A DNA stretch of 41,303 nucleotides from Bradyrhizobium sp. ORS 375 (GCF_000239775.1 NZ_CAFI01000014.1:1-41303); one strand, 5' to 3'; counted from the first letter of the stretch, positions 10,042 to 18,793 are shown. The notes: generated by a model from the letters alone, not told the origin. Numbers and translations are program-made.

Positions 10042-11402
10042 TCCTCAGCCGCTCTTTCCGTCAATCCATGCGGCAGGGTGGCGTGCGCCAGGGCGCGCCG
10101 TGCCGCAATCATCTCCGCATACCATCGCGCCGACGCCTTGGGAATGCGGCGCCGGGTGGCGTGGTCGACATAGACAATGCCGAAGCGCTGCGAATAGCCC
10201 GCCCCCCATTCAAAATTATCCAGCAGCGACCACACGAAATAGCCGCGCACGTCGGCGCCGGCGGCGATCGCCTGTTCCATGGCGGCGGCGTAGGCTTTGA
10301 GATAGCGGATCCGGTCGTCGTCCTGGATGTGGCCGGAGGCATCGATGCTGTCCTCGGCCGCCGTGCCGTTCTCCAGCACATAGATCGGCAGCCGGAACCG
10401 GCTGTCGATATCGAGCAGCGTGTCGCGGAATGCGCCCGGCACCACGGGCCAGCCGATCGCGCTGCGCGGCACGTCGGCAGGCGGCGCGCTGAAGCCGGCG
10501 CCGATCAGGTTGCCGTCGGCCTTGACGTAGTGCGGCGAGTAGTGGTTCAGCCCGAACCAGTCGACGGGCCGCGCGATGTCGGCCATGTCGCCGGGGGCGA
10601 TGTAGGGCGACATCGCGTCCTGCAGCGGAGACGGGTAGCGGGCGAAGGCTTGCGGGACCGGGAAGGCGTCGTTCCAATAGGCCGCGAGCCGCAAGGCGGC
10701 CGCCGCATCGTCCGGACTGTCGGACGCGGCAATGCAGGGCTGCCGGTTGTGGATCGCGCCGATCGAGGCGCCCGCGACGTCCCGGCGCAACACGTCAACG
10801 GCGCGGCCGTGGCTGAGATTGACGTGGTGAATCGCCTTGTGCAGGGCCGCGGTGTCGGCGATCCCCGGCGCATGCCAGCCGAGGCCGTAGCCGAACAGCG
10901 TGAACACGCAGGGCTCGTTGAAGGTGGCGAAGCGCTTGACGCGGTCGCCATAGCGCCGCGCGACCAGTGCGGCGTAGTCGGCGAACCAGCCGGCGATGTC
11001 GCGATTCTGCCAGCCGCCGAGCGCCTCCAGCGCCTGCGGCAGATCCCAATGGTAGAGGCAGAGCCACGGCTCTATCTCCGCGGCCAGCAGCGCATCGATC
11101 AGGCGGTCGTAGAAGGCGAGGCCGGCCTCGTTGGCCGCGCCGCGGCCGTCCGGCAGCACGCGCGGCCAGGCGATCGAAAAGCGGTAGGCATCGAGGCCTA
11201 GCGTGCGCATCAGCGCGACGTCCTCGGCATAGCGATGGTAGTGATCGCAGGCGACCTCGGCGGTGTCGCCGTGACTCGCCCGTCCCGGTGCGCGAAGAAA
11301 CACGTCCCAGATGCTGTCCGTGCGGCCATCGTCATGCGCCGCGCCTTCGGTCTGGAAGGCCGAGGTCGAGGCGCCCCAGACGAAACGCGGAGGGGTGGTC
11401 AT
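10038..11402 (-). CDS. bglB: GH1 beta-glucosidase
   Basis: A 454-residue family 1 glycoside hydrolase, single (beta/alpha)8 barrel, without a signal peptide, so it acts in the cytoplasm on an imported beta-glucoside such as cellobiose. Visible landmarks: FVWGASTSAFQTEG (7-20), the YRFSIAWPRVLPDG segment (73-86), YHWDLPQAL (117-125), the acid/base glutamate in TFNEP (Glu163), the NHY motif (286-288), the nucleophile in LENG (Glu344; the usual TENG is LENG here), and WSLLDNFEWG...RFG (391-408), which contacts the glucose ring. No phosphate-binding signature for 6-phospho sugars was noticed, in line with an ABC rather than PTS uptake route. It is the first gene of bgl-glk-pfkB and is divergent from a Dpp/Opp-type importer. 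Beta-galactosidase or fucosidase activity in addition is possible. Confidence 0.9.
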   Translation of the reverse strand: MTTPPRFVWGASTSAFQTEGAAHDDGRTDSIWDVFLRAPGRASHGDTAEVACDHYHRYAEDVALMRTLGLDAYRFSIAWPRVLPDGRGAANEAGLAFYDRLIDALLAAEIEPWLCLYHWDLPQALEALGGWQNRDIAGWFADYAALVARRYGDRVKRFATFNEPCVFTLFGYGLGWHAPGIADTAALHKAIHHVNLSHGRAVDVLRRDVAGASIGAIHNRQPCIAASDSPDDAAAALRLAAYWNDAFPVPQAFARYPSPLQDAMSPYIAPGDMADIARPVDWFGLNHYSPHYVKADGNLIGAGFSAPPADVPRSAIGWPVVPGAFRDTLLDIDSRFRLPIYVLENGTAAEDSIDASGHIQDDDRIRYLKAYAAAMEQAIAAGADVRGYFVWSLLDNFEWGAGYSQRFGIVYVDHATRRRIPKASARWYAEMIAARRALAHATLPHGLTERAAEE

Positions 11403-11594
11403 GGTGAATCGGCCTGCGCTGCTGCGATGGGGGCATGATGCAGGTCGCGGTGGTCTGCCCCGTTGACCGGGATCAAGCCGCGGCGGGGTTGCTCGGCCTG
11501 CGCCGGGCAGGGAGGATCATGCGGGCAACGGGGCTTGCATCCGAGGGGAAAGCTGTGGAACGTGCGGCCGCCGAAACCTGGAGCCCCGGCGCGC
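11403..11594. promoter_or_regulatory. Shared divergent promoter region of bgl-glk-pfkB and the first ABC operon
   Basis: This 192-bp gap separates two divergent operons, so both promoters must lie here or just inside it. No good -35/-10 pair is visible in the GC-rich sequence. One imperfect palindrome, TTGACCGGGATCAA at 11463-11476, has exact TTGA/TCAA ends and is a weak operator candidate. No regulator gene is adjacent. Confidence 0.35.
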
Positions 11595-12545
11595 ATGAGC
11601 GTGTTTCTGCTGCGGCGATGCCTGACCTTGCTCGCCACCCTTGTTGGCGCGTCGCTGATCATTTTCCTGGTGCTCGATGCCCTGCCGGGCAATGCCGCCC
11701 AGATGCTGATGGGCGCGGATGCCTCGCCGGACGCCGTCAGGGCGCTGACCGTCAAGCTCGGGCTCGATCAGCCGTTGGCGTTGCGCTACGTGCAATGGCT
11801 CGGCGGCCTGCTCACGGGCCATCTCGGCAACAGCTACGCCTATGGCACGCCGGTAGCCGAGCTGATCGCCGAGCGGCTGACGATGACCATCCCGCTCGCG
11901 ATCCTGGCGATGCTGCTGACCACCGTGCTGGCGCTGGCGGCCGGCATCTACACGGCGGCCAACCATAATCGTCTCGGCGATGTCGGCGTGATGTCGCTGA
12001 CGCAGATCGGCATCGCGCTGCCGAACTTCTGGTTCGCGATCCTGCTGATCCTGCTGTTCGCGGTAAAGCTGCAATGGCTGTCGGCCGGCGGCTTCCCGGG
12101 CTGGGAGGACGGCATCTGGCCGGGCCTGCGCTCGCTGCTGCTGCCGGCGGTGGCGCTCGCGGTGGTGCAGGCCGCGATCCTGGCGCGGGTGACGCGCTCC
12201 GCGGTGCTCGACGTGCTGCGCGAGGATTTCGTCCGCACCGCGCGCGCCAAGGGCCTGACCAGGCGCGAGGTGCTGTGGAAGCACGTGCTGCGCAACGCAA
12301 TGATTCCGGTGCTCACCGTGATGGGCCTGCAATTCGCCAATCTGCTGGCCGGCACGATCGTGATCGAGAACGTGTTCTATCTCCCGGGCCTGGGCCGGCT
12401 GATCTTCCAGTCGATCGCCAATCGCGATCTCATCGTCGTGCGCAATTGCGTGATGCTGCTGGCGGCGATGGTCATCATCGTCAACTTCGTGGTCGACGTG
12501 CTCTATGCCGTGATCGATCCGCGCATCAAGGTGCACGAGCTGTGA
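11595..12545 (+). CDS. ABC importer permease, DppB/OppB type (system 1)
   Basis: A 316-residue inner membrane permease with the DppB layout: an N-terminal helix (LTLLATLVGASLIIFLVLDA, about 12-31), a large periplasmic loop beginning with DALPGNAAQMLMG, then the core of five helices with the EAA-type loop around RTARAKGLTRREVLWKHVLR (about 215-235) that docks the ATPases, and an FYLPGLGRL segment near 260. It pairs with the DppC-type gene that follows. ATG 11595 is chosen although the frame is open upstream, because MSVFLLRRCLTLL is a typical DppB beginning and GGAG lies about 11 nt before it. It is the first gene of a five-gene operon (permease, permease, ATPase, ATPase, binding protein). The substrate may be a beta-glucoside, judged only from the divergent neighbours. 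Confidence 0.88.
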   Translation: MSVFLLRRCLTLLATLVGASLIIFLVLDALPGNAAQMLMGADASPDAVRALTVKLGLDQPLALRYVQWLGGLLTGHLGNSYAYGTPVAELIAERLTMTIPLAILAMLLTTVLALAAGIYTAANHNRLGDVGVMSLTQIGIALPNFWFAILLILLFAVKLQWLSAGGFPGWEDGIWPGLRSLLLPAVALAVVQAAILARVTRSAVLDVLREDFVRTARAKGLTRREVLWKHVLRNAMIPVLTVMGLQFANLLAGTIVIENVFYLPGLGRLIFQSIANRDLIVVRNCVMLLAAMVIIVNFVVDVLYAVIDPRIKVHEL

Positions 12546-13420
12546 GTGCGTCCGTCACGATTCAAGCCGGTCCCGCGCCGGCGCCGAACGCGTTCTGGCG
12601 CCGCGCGCTGCGCCATCGCAGCTTCGTCGTCGGCGCGCTGCTCTGCCTCGCCGTGCTCGGCGCTGCCTTGCTGTCGGTGGTCTGGACGCCGTGGTCGGCC
12701 TATGAGATCGACGTCGCCTCGAAGCTCCGGCCGCCGTCGTCGGCGCATTGGCTCGGCACCGACGTGCTCGGCCGTGACATCGTCTCGCTGCTGCTGGTCG
12801 GCGCGCGTGCGACCATCCTCGTCGGCATCATCGCGGTCGGCATCGGGCTGACCTGCGGCGTTGCCCTCGGCCTGATCGCAGCCGCGCAGCGCGGCTGGAC
12901 CGAGGAGCTGATCATGCGCTTCAGCGATTTCACCTTTGCCTTTCCAGCGGTGCTGTCGGCAATCATGCTGGCGGCCGTGATCGGGCCGGGCATGGTGACC
13001 TCGATCACCGCGATCGGCATCTTCCAGATCCCGGTGTTCGTGCGCGTGACGCGCGGCTCGGCCGGGGCGATCTGGGCGCGCGAGTTCATCCTGGCGGCGC
13101 GCGCCGCCGGCAAGGGCCGCTTCCGCATCACCATCGAGCACGTGCTGCCGAACATCCTGTCGATCCTGATCGTGCAGGCGACGATCCAGTTCGCGCTGGC
13201 GATCCTGGCGGAGGCGGCGCTGTCCTATCTGGGCCTGGGCACGCAGCCGCCGCAGCCATCGTGGGGACGCATGCTGAACGACGCGCAGACGCTGCTGTTC
13301 CAGTCGCCGAGCCTCGCGGTCTATCCCGGGGCGGCGATCGCGCTCGCGGTGCTCGGCCTCAATCTGCTCGGCGATGGTCTGCGCGACCTGCTCGACCCGC
13401 GCCTGGCGAGGCAGCGATGA
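12542..13420 (+). CDS. ABC importer permease, DppC/OppC type (system 1)
   Basis: A 292-residue permease and partner of the DppB-type protein. It has the short cytoplasmic N-terminus and first helix (about 29-50), the DppC hallmark HWLGTDVLGRDIVSLLL (about 73-89), and the ATPase-contact loop AARAAGKGRFRITIEHVLPN (about 184-203), followed by EAALSYLGLGTQPPQPSWG. The start is GTG at 12542, overlapping the preceding TGA (GTGA), so the two permeases are translationally coupled and probably made in equal amounts. The frame is open well upstream but those residues are not membrane-protein-like. Its stop overlaps the next start by 4 nt. Confidence 0.88.
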   Translation: MSASVTIQAGPAPAPNAFWRRALRHRSFVVGALLCLAVLGAALLSVVWTPWSAYEIDVASKLRPPSSAHWLGTDVLGRDIVSLLLVGARATILVGIIAVGIGLTCGVALGLIAAAQRGWTEELIMRFSDFTFAFPAVLSAIMLAAVIGPGMVTSITAIGIFQIPVFVRVTRGSAGAIWAREFILAARAAGKGRFRITIEHVLPNILSILIVQATIQFALAILAEAALSYLGLGTQPPQPSWGRMLNDAQTLLFQSPSLAVYPGAAIALAVLGLNLLGDGLRDLLDPRLARQR

Positions 13421-14427
13421 GCGCAGACAGACAGGCGCTGCTCGAGGTCTCGGGCCTCGGCATCCGGCTCAACACCAGCCGCGGCCCGGCGCAGGCCGTG
13501 CGCGAGGTCTCGTTCATGCTGAAGCGCGGCGAGACGCTCGGCATCGTCGGCGAGTCCGGCTGCGGCAAGTCGATAAGCGCGTTGAGCCTGCTCGGATTGC
13601 TGCCCGACAGCGCGGTCGTCAGCGGCAGCATCAAGCTCGATGGCCGCGAGCTGGCCGGACTTGATGATGCCGATTACTGCAAGCTGCGCGGCAACCGCAT
13701 CAGCATGATCTTTCAGGAGCCGATGACCGCGCTCAACCCGATGCACACGATCGGCCATCAGGTGGCGGAGCCGCTGCTGCGGCACACCGGCTGCTCCGCG
13801 GCTGACGCGAAACGCCAGGCGATCGCGCTGCTCGACCGCGTCGGCCTGCCGGATCCCATCAGGCGCTACGACGCCTATCCGCATCAGTTCTCCGGCGGCC
13901 AGCGCCAGCGCATCACCATCGCCATTGCGCTCGCCTGCAAGCCCGACGTGCTGATCGCCGACGAGCCGACCACCGCGCTCGACGTCACCATCCAGCGCCA
14001 GATCCTCGATCTCATTGCCGATCTCGTGGCCGAGCAGGGCATGGCGATGATCCTGATCTCGCACGATCTCGGCGTCATCGCCGAGAACGTCCAGCGCATG
14101 ATCGTGATGTATGGCGGCACGGTGGTCGAGAGCGGCAGCACCGACGCGGTGTTCTCGCGCATGGGCCATCCTTATACCCAGGGCCTGTTCCGGGCGCGAC
14201 CGCGGCTCGGCGCACGCAAGGGGACGCGCCTCTCGACCATCGCCGGCACCGTGCCGGAGCTCGCCGATCTTCCGGCCGGTTGTCCGTTCGCGGATCGCTG
14301 CGCGCTGGTGATCGACGCCTGTCGTACGGCGCTGCCGCCCTTGATCGAGATCGGCGCCGGACACGGCGTCCGCTGCATCCGGACCGATGTCGCGCTCGCG
14401 CGTGATCCGGTGGGAGTGGTCGCGTGA
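13417..14427 (+). CDS. ABC importer ATPase, DppD/OppD type (system 1)
   Basis: A 336-residue nucleotide-binding subunit on the inner face of the membrane. Walker A is GESGCGKS (45-52), the ABC signature is FSGGQRQRITIAIAL, and Walker B is [13 protein letters not shown] followed by the ISHDLGV switch histidine. The C-terminal extension has the oligopeptide-family cysteine pattern CPFADRC...C...C that in several relatives binds an iron-sulfur cluster or stabilises the tail. The ATG at 13417 overlaps the previous stop (ATGA). It should form a heterodimer with the DppF-type subunit that follows; substrate comes from the binding protein, not from this gene. Confidence 0.9.
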   Translation: MSADRQALLEVSGLGIRLNTSRGPAQAVREVSFMLKRGETLGIVGESGCGKSISALSLLGLLPDSAVVSGSIKLDGRELAGLDDADYCKLRGNRISMIFQEPMTALNPMHTIGHQVAEPLLRHTGCSAADAKRQAIALLDRVGLPDPIRRYDAYPHQFSGGQRQRITIAIALACKPDVLIADEPTTALDVTIQRQILDLIADLVAEQGMAMILISHDLGVIAENVQRMIVMYGGTVVESGSTDAVFSRMGHPYTQGLFRARPRLGARKGTRLSTIAGTVPELADLPAGCPFADRCALVIDACRTALPPLIEIGAGHGVRCIRTDVALARDPVGVVA

Positions 14428-15476
14428 GCACGGTGGCGGAGATGTCAGTCACGACGCCGCTGCTCGAGATCAGGGATCTCGTCCAGCGCTACACGCTGCC
14501 GCGCGAGAGCCTGCTGCGGCCGGCGGGGCAGGTGCTGGCGCTCAACGGCGTGTCGCTGCAACTGATGCCGGGCAAGAGCCTCGGCATCGTCGGCGAGTCC
14601 GGCTCGGGCAAGTCGACATTGGCGCGGCTGATCATGGCGCTGGAGACGCCGTCATCGGGATCCGTGCTGATGTCCGGGCGCGATCTCAATCATCTGCCCG
14701 CCGACGAGCTGCGCCGCGCGCGTCGCGATTTCCAGATGGTGTTCCAGGATCCCTATGGCTCGCTCGATCCGCGCCAGACCATCGCGCGCATCGTCGCCGA
14801 GCCGCTGACTGCGTTGGACAGTCCGGATCGCGCATCCTTGCGGACGCGTGTCGCGAGCGTGCTGCGGCAGGTCGGACTGCGCGACGCCGACATGGACAAA
14901 TATCCGCACGAATTCTCCGGCGGCCAGCGCCAGCGTATCGCGATTGCGCGCGCGCTGATCACCCAGCCGAAGCTGATCGTCGCGGACGAGCCGGTCTCGG
15001 CGCTCGACGTCTCCGTGCAGGCGCAGGTGCTGAACCTGATGCAGGACCTGCAGGAGCAGTTCGGTCTCAGCTACGTGCTGATCAGCCATGATCTCGCGGT
15101 GGTCGACTATCTCTGCGACGAGGTCGCGGTGATGTATCTCGGCCGCATCGTCGAGCGGGGGAGCCCCGAGGATCTGTTCGGGCAGTGCGCTCATCCCTAT
15201 ACCCGCGCGCTGCTCGACGCGGTGCCGCGCGCGCAGGCCGGGGCTATCAGGCGGCGGCGCGAGAGCGTTGCGATCGCCTCGCAATCCCTCCGGTCGCAGG
15301 GATGCGCCTATGCGCCGCGCTGTCCGCTGGCCGACGCGCGCTGCCGCGAGACCGCGCCGGCCTTGCGGGCGCTCACGCAGCAACATTGGGCTGCCTGCCA
15401 CCACGCCGAAAGCGTCATGGCGCTGCCGGCGCTGGCTGCTGCGGAAGATCCGCCTCTTGTCTCCAAGCCGCTTTGA
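14424..15476 (+). CDS. ABC importer ATPase, DppF/OppF type (system 1)
   Basis: A 350-residue second nucleotide-binding subunit. Walker A is GESGSGKS (57-64), signature FSGGQRQRIAIARAL, Walker B LIVADEPVSALDV, and ISHDLAV as H-loop. The typical OppF N-terminus with an inserted loop (YTLPRESLLRPAGQ) is present, and the C-terminus has a cysteine-rich CAYAPRCPLADARC segment. A GTG at 14424 overlaps the preceding TGA; an ATG at 14442 (MSVTTPLLEI) is an alternative start. It completes the ATPase pair of the importer and lies 35 bp before the binding-protein gene. Confidence 0.9.
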   Translation: MSTVAEMSVTTPLLEIRDLVQRYTLPRESLLRPAGQVLALNGVSLQLMPGKSLGIVGESGSGKSTLARLIMALETPSSGSVLMSGRDLNHLPADELRRARRDFQMVFQDPYGSLDPRQTIARIVAEPLTALDSPDRASLRTRVASVLRQVGLRDADMDKYPHEFSGGQRQRIAIARALITQPKLIVADEPVSALDVSVQAQVLNLMQDLQEQFGLSYVLISHDLAVVDYLCDEVAVMYLGRIVERGSPEDLFGQCAHPYTRALLDAVPRAQAGAIRRRRESVAIASQSLRSQGCAYAPRCPLADARCRETAPALRALTQQHWAACHHAESVMALPALAAAEDPPLVSKPL

Positions 15477-15511
15477 CGCGTATTTTGGTTCCGTCCGGGA
15501 GAAACGAACAC

Positions 15512-17002
15512 ATGTTGAAAAAACTATCCATCATCGCATTGACCGCGCTCGTCGCGGCGACGGCTGTGCCGGCCTCGGCTCAGAGCAAGAAGGACAGCGT
15601 CGTCGTCGGCATGACCCTGGAGCCGCCGGGGCTCGATCCGACCAGCGCGGCGGCCGCCGCCATCGCCGAGGTCACGCTCTACAACGTCTATGAGACGCTG
15701 ACCAAGATCAACGAGGATGGCTCGGTGTCGCCGCTGCTGGCCGCGAGCTGGCAGGCTTCGGCCGACCTGAAGAGCTACACGTTCAAGCTGATCAAGGGCG
15801 CGAAATTCCAGAACGGCGAGGCGTTCGATTCCGCCGCCGTGAAGTTCTCGTTCGAGCGCGCCGGCGCCGCCAACAGCACCAACAAGGACAAGGCGCTGTT
15901 CCAGGCGATGGAGGCGGTCAACGCGCCGGATGCCGAGACGATCGAGATCAAGCTGAAATACTCCGAGCCGAACCTGCCGTTCCTGCTCGGCCAGGCCACC
16001 GCATCGATCGTCGAGCCGAAGAGCGCGCCGACCAACGCGACGCAACCGGTCGGTACCGGGCCGTATACACTGGGCGCCTGGGCCAAGGGCTCGTCGCTGA
16101 CCTTGAACAAATGGCCCGACTATCGCAACGCTGCTTCCGTCAAGCTGTCGAAGGTGACGATCCGCTTCATCTCCGATCCGGCCGCGCAGGTCGCCGCGCT
16201 GCTGTCGGGCGATGTCGACGCCTTCCCACGCGGCACCTCGGCGCGCACCATCGCGCAGTTCAAGGCCGATCCGCGCTTCACCGTGCTGATCGGCGGCTCC
16301 AAGGCGAAGACCATCCTCACCATCAACAACAAGAAGAAGCCGCTCGACGATGTCCGCGTCCGCCGCGCCATTCTCGCCGCGATCGACCGCAAGGCGCTGA
16401 TCGAGGGGGCCGTCGACGGGCTGGGCACCCCGATCGGCAGCTTCTATGTGCCGGGCGCGCTCGGCTATGTCGACACCACCGGCATCAATCCCTACGATCC
16501 CGAGAAGGCGAAGAAGCTGCTGGCCGAAGCCGGCGTGACCACCCCGCTGACATTGTCGTTGCGGCTGCCGCCGCCGGCCTATGCCCGGCAGGGTGGCGAG
16601 GTGATCGCGGCGCAGCTCGCCAAGGTCGGCATCACCGCCAAAATCGAGAACCTCGAATGGGCGGCGTGGCTGTCGCAGGTGTTCAACGGCCCGCATGACT
16701 TCGATCTGACGATCGTCTCGCATGTCGAGCCGTTCGATCTCGTCAAGTTCACCGAGCCGAACTATTATTTCGGCTATCAGTCCGACGCGTTCAATAAGCT
16801 CTACCAGCAGATCGTCGACACGCCGAACGAGGCCGACCGCGCCAAGCTGCTCGGCGACGCCCAGCGCCTCCTGGCCACCGACGCCGCCGCCGGCTTCCTG
16901 TTCCAGCCGCAGTGGATCACGGTGATCAACCAGAAGCTGAAAGGCGTCTGGAAGGACGTGCCGCAGTTCGAGAATGATTTCTCGAGCTGGAGCTGGGAGT
17001 GA
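15512..17002 (+). CDS. ABC importer substrate-binding protein, SBP_bac_5 family (system 1)
   Basis: A 496-residue periplasmic binding protein of the DppA/OppA family (cluster C). The Sec signal peptide MLKKLSIIALTALVAATA ends at PASA-Q (cleavage after about residue 23). Family landmarks include LEPPGLDPTSA near the mature N-terminus, the LAASWQ...YTFKLIKGAKFQNGE strip, GTGPYTL, and VRRAILAAIDRKALIEG. Members bind peptides, opines, nickel or sugars such as cellobiose; the fold does not decide. A GGGAG ribosome site precedes ATG 15512; the frame is open to 15185 but overlaps the ATPase gene. Being last in the operon with its own ribosome site is unusual for a protein needed in excess, but the palindromic repeat just downstream could stabilise its end of the mRNA. 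A beta-glucoside ligand is inferred from the divergent bgl-glk-pfkB operon. Confidence 0.88.
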   Translation: MLKKLSIIALTALVAATAVPASAQSKKDSVVVGMTLEPPGLDPTSAAAAAIAEVTLYNVYETLTKINEDGSVSPLLAASWQASADLKSYTFKLIKGAKFQNGEAFDSAAVKFSFERAGAANSTNKDKALFQAMEAVNAPDAETIEIKLKYSEPNLPFLLGQATASIVEPKSAPTNATQPVGTGPYTLGAWAKGSSLTLNKWPDYRNAASVKLSKVTIRFISDPAAQVAALLSGDVDAFPRGTSARTIAQFKADPRFTVLIGGSKAKTILTINNKKKPLDDVRVRRAILAAIDRKALIEGAVDGLGTPIGSFYVPGALGYVDTTGINPYDPEKAKKLLAEAGVTTPLTLSLRLPPPAYARQGGEVIAAQLAKVGITAKIENLEWAAWLSQVFNGPHDFDLTIVSHVEPFDLVKFTEPNYYFGYQSDAFNKLYQQIVDTPNEADRAKLLGDAQRLLATDAAAGFLFQPQWITVINQKLKGVWKDVPQFENDFSSWSWE

Positions 17003-17050
17003 GCGGCGGACGTTCTTCGTAGGACGCCGCAGCCACGCTGCCCAATACAG

Positions 17051-17196
17051 CGCCCTCTCCCCTTGCGGGAGAGGGCAGCGCCGGCCCATCCACGTGCTCG
17101 CTTGGGTGAGGGGTATCTCTCAGCGAGCTTCGTTCGGAGAGAGATACCCCTCAACCAAGCGAGTCTGCTGCGCTGTCCTGCATGCCCTCTCCCGCA
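17051..17196. repeat. Nested palindromic repeat (family shared with 29497-29740)
   Basis: A 9-bp hairpin (17053-17061 with 17067-17075) is followed by a 25-bp inverted repeat with one mismatch (17097-17121 with 17139-17163). Outer arms (17064-17081 and about 17170-17196, the latter with a short insertion) are also reverse complements. The landmark words CCCTCTCC...TTGCGGGAGAGGG and TTGGGTGAGGGGTAT recur at 29497-29740, so this is a dispersed element. It lies just past the binding-protein gene and could act as a 3' stabiliser or terminator. Confidence 0.8.
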
Positions 17197-17235
17197 CCTG
17201 CGGCGGTGGGTTCTTGGTTCGGCTCTTCTATCTAA

Positions 17236-17430
17236 TCAGTTCGGCCACTCGATCGGCGTGAAGCGTAATTGCCGCCGCCGCATCTCGGCCTGCAGCTCCT
17301 GGGCATATTGCTTGGCCCGCTCGCCGATCAGCCGGTAGGGTCCCCCGATCCGGCTGTCCGCGGCCACTTGCTTGCGGACGCTTTCGTAATACGCCATCAA
17401 GCTCTCATCAGTCGAATTCACAAATCGCAT
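17236..17430 (-). CDS. Small hypothetical protein (64 residues)
   Basis: A 64-residue hydrophilic protein with no recognised domain. The first part, STDESLMAYYESVRKQVAAD, looks like an amphipathic helix; IGGPYRLIGERAKQYAQELQ follows, and the end is basic, then RFTPIEWPN. A GAGGGCGCG sequence lies in front of ATG 17430 as a ribosome site. The composition is protein-like and clearly different from the palindrome next to it. It is divergent from the flavoprotein gene and stands alone. Confidence 0.6.
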   Translation of the reverse strand: MRFVNSTDESLMAYYESVRKQVAADSRIGGPYRLIGERAKQYAQELQAEMRRRQLRFTPIEWPN

Positions 17431-17627
17431 CTACGCGCCCTCGCAACCAATCCCCCTTGCTGCCAAGTTTGCACGGCTTTTCCGCCGCGGCAGCGACATA
17501 AGTTAACGTTCTCTGCCGCAAATGGTTCCATTCGTGTTCCGATGTAGGGGGCGGTTGACGCAATTTGCAGGAGGAACCGTTCCGCCTCTCGACATTTGGT
17601 TCCGTCGATCCCCATGCGAGGACTGCG

Positions 17628-18536
17628 ATGCGTACCGAAGTTCTGGTCATCGGCGGCGGGCCGGCCGGCCTGATGGCAGCGATCTATCTGGCGCGGTTCC
17701 GGCGCCGGGTGGCGATCGTCGACAGCGGTGCCTCGCGGGCTGCGCTGATTCCGCGAAGCCATAATCTGCCGGGATTTCCGAATGGTCTGCCCGGCAGCGA
17801 GCTGCTGGCGCGGATGCAGCGGCAGGTCGAGGAGCTGCGAGTTCCGATGATCCGCAGTGCGGTGACGGCGCTTGAAGCCGGTAACGGAGAGATCATCGCG
17901 TCGCGCGACGGCGAGCCGATCATGGCGAGACGGGTGATCCTGGCCACGGGGATCGTCGACAAGCAAACGCCGCTCGCCGACTGGGCGTTGGCGGTGCGTG
18001 ACGGCGAGCTGCGCTACTGTCCCGTCTGCGACGGCTTCGAGGCGACCGGCCGCAAGATCGCGATCATCGGCCCTATCGGCCATGCGGCAGGCAAGGCCCT
18101 GTTCATGCGCGTCTATAGTTCCGACGTGACGTTGATCCCCATCGGGGACGAGCAGAACGACGGCAAGCGGCGGGAACTGGACGCAGCCGGCGTCCGAGTC
18201 ACGCCGGCGCTGCAAGCGCTGCGGCGTGACAACGGCGCGCTCGCGGCCACGTTCGCGGACGGCAGCACCGAACGGTTCGAGATCGTCTATCCGGCGATGG
18301 GAGCCGACGTTCGTTCCGAGCTCGCCATCAAGCTCGGCGCGCGGCATACGTCTGACGGCTTTCTGAAGGTCGACGCCAAGCAGCGCTGCGGCGTCGAGGG
18401 GCTCTACGGAATCGGCGACGTCGTCACCGATCTGCATCAGATCGCGGTGGCGTTCGGCCATGCGGCGGTTGCCGCCTGCCACGCGCATCACTCGCTGCCG
18501 ATGCGCTATGCGGAACCCTCCGCGTCGCGAATGTGA
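17628..18536 (+). CDS. Thioredoxin-reductase-like FAD oxidoreductase
   Basis: A 302-residue class II pyridine-nucleotide-disulfide oxidoreductase. The FAD fold is clear: [18 protein letters not shown] (8-25), the ATG motif near 106-108, and GLYGIGDVV near the C-terminus (the usual second FAD motif). A CPVC pair (Cys131, Cys134) followed by DGFE sits where thioredoxin reductase has CATC-DGF. The second nucleotide motif is degenerate: [10 protein letters not shown] (147-156) instead of GGGNTA, and I see no HRR motif for NADPH, so the electron donor may not be NADPH. The start at 17628 has GAGGA upstream; the frame is open further up but only from a TTG. Such stand-alone proteins may reduce a dedicated thioredoxin-like partner; none is adjacent. 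Confidence 0.82.
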   Translation: MRTEVLVIGGGPAGLMAAIYLARFRRRVAIVDSGASRAALIPRSHNLPGFPNGLPGSELLARMQRQVEELRVPMIRSAVTALEAGNGEIIASRDGEPIMARRVILATGIVDKQTPLADWALAVRDGELRYCPVCDGFEATGRKIAIIGPIGHAAGKALFMRVYSSDVTLIPIGDEQNDGKRRELDAAGVRVTPALQALRRDNGALAATFADGSTERFEIVYPAMGADVRSELAIKLGARHTSDGFLKVDAKQRCGVEGLYGIGDVVTDLHQIAVAFGHAAVAACHAHHSLPMRYAEPSASRM

Positions 18537-18601
18537 TCACAACCTCAAAGCGCGTTATCCTGTGTTAGTGTCTCTGGCGTTGATCTGTCGGACCATGGCA
18601 C

Positions 18602-18787
18602 ATGGACAGGAAATCGGCATGTTTGGCGGCTGCGTCCAGCTGCCGCGAGGAAGCCGAGCGCGATCCGGCGCGCCGCCATTTGTGGCTGCAGGAAGCGTCG
18701 AAATGGGCGGCGCTGGCCGGTGAGCAGGCGGGCCATGCGCTGATCGTCTGCGAGCAGGGTGTCGCGCGCGAGGATACCCGGCACTGA
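18602..18787 (+). CDS. Small hypothetical protein (61 residues)
   Basis: A 61-residue protein without a recognised domain. It is helical and rich in alanine and charged residues (CREEAERDPARRHLWLQEAS in the first half, then KWAALAGEQAGHALIVCEQG). Similar short proteins occur in Bradyrhizobium as far as I recall. The ribosome site is weak, and the gene ends 6 bp before the convergent stop of the second importer's permease. The call rests mainly on composition. Confidence 0.45.
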   Translation: MDRKSACLAAASSCREEAERDPARRHLWLQEASKWAALAGEQAGHALIVCEQGVAREDTRH

Positions 18788-18793
18788 GCCGCG

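Noticed and set aside
11403-11594. LacI-type operator between the divergent bgl and importer operons
   Set aside because: No AGCGCT-like palindrome is present; only a weak TTGA-N6-TCAA element was found, so no regulator class is assigned.
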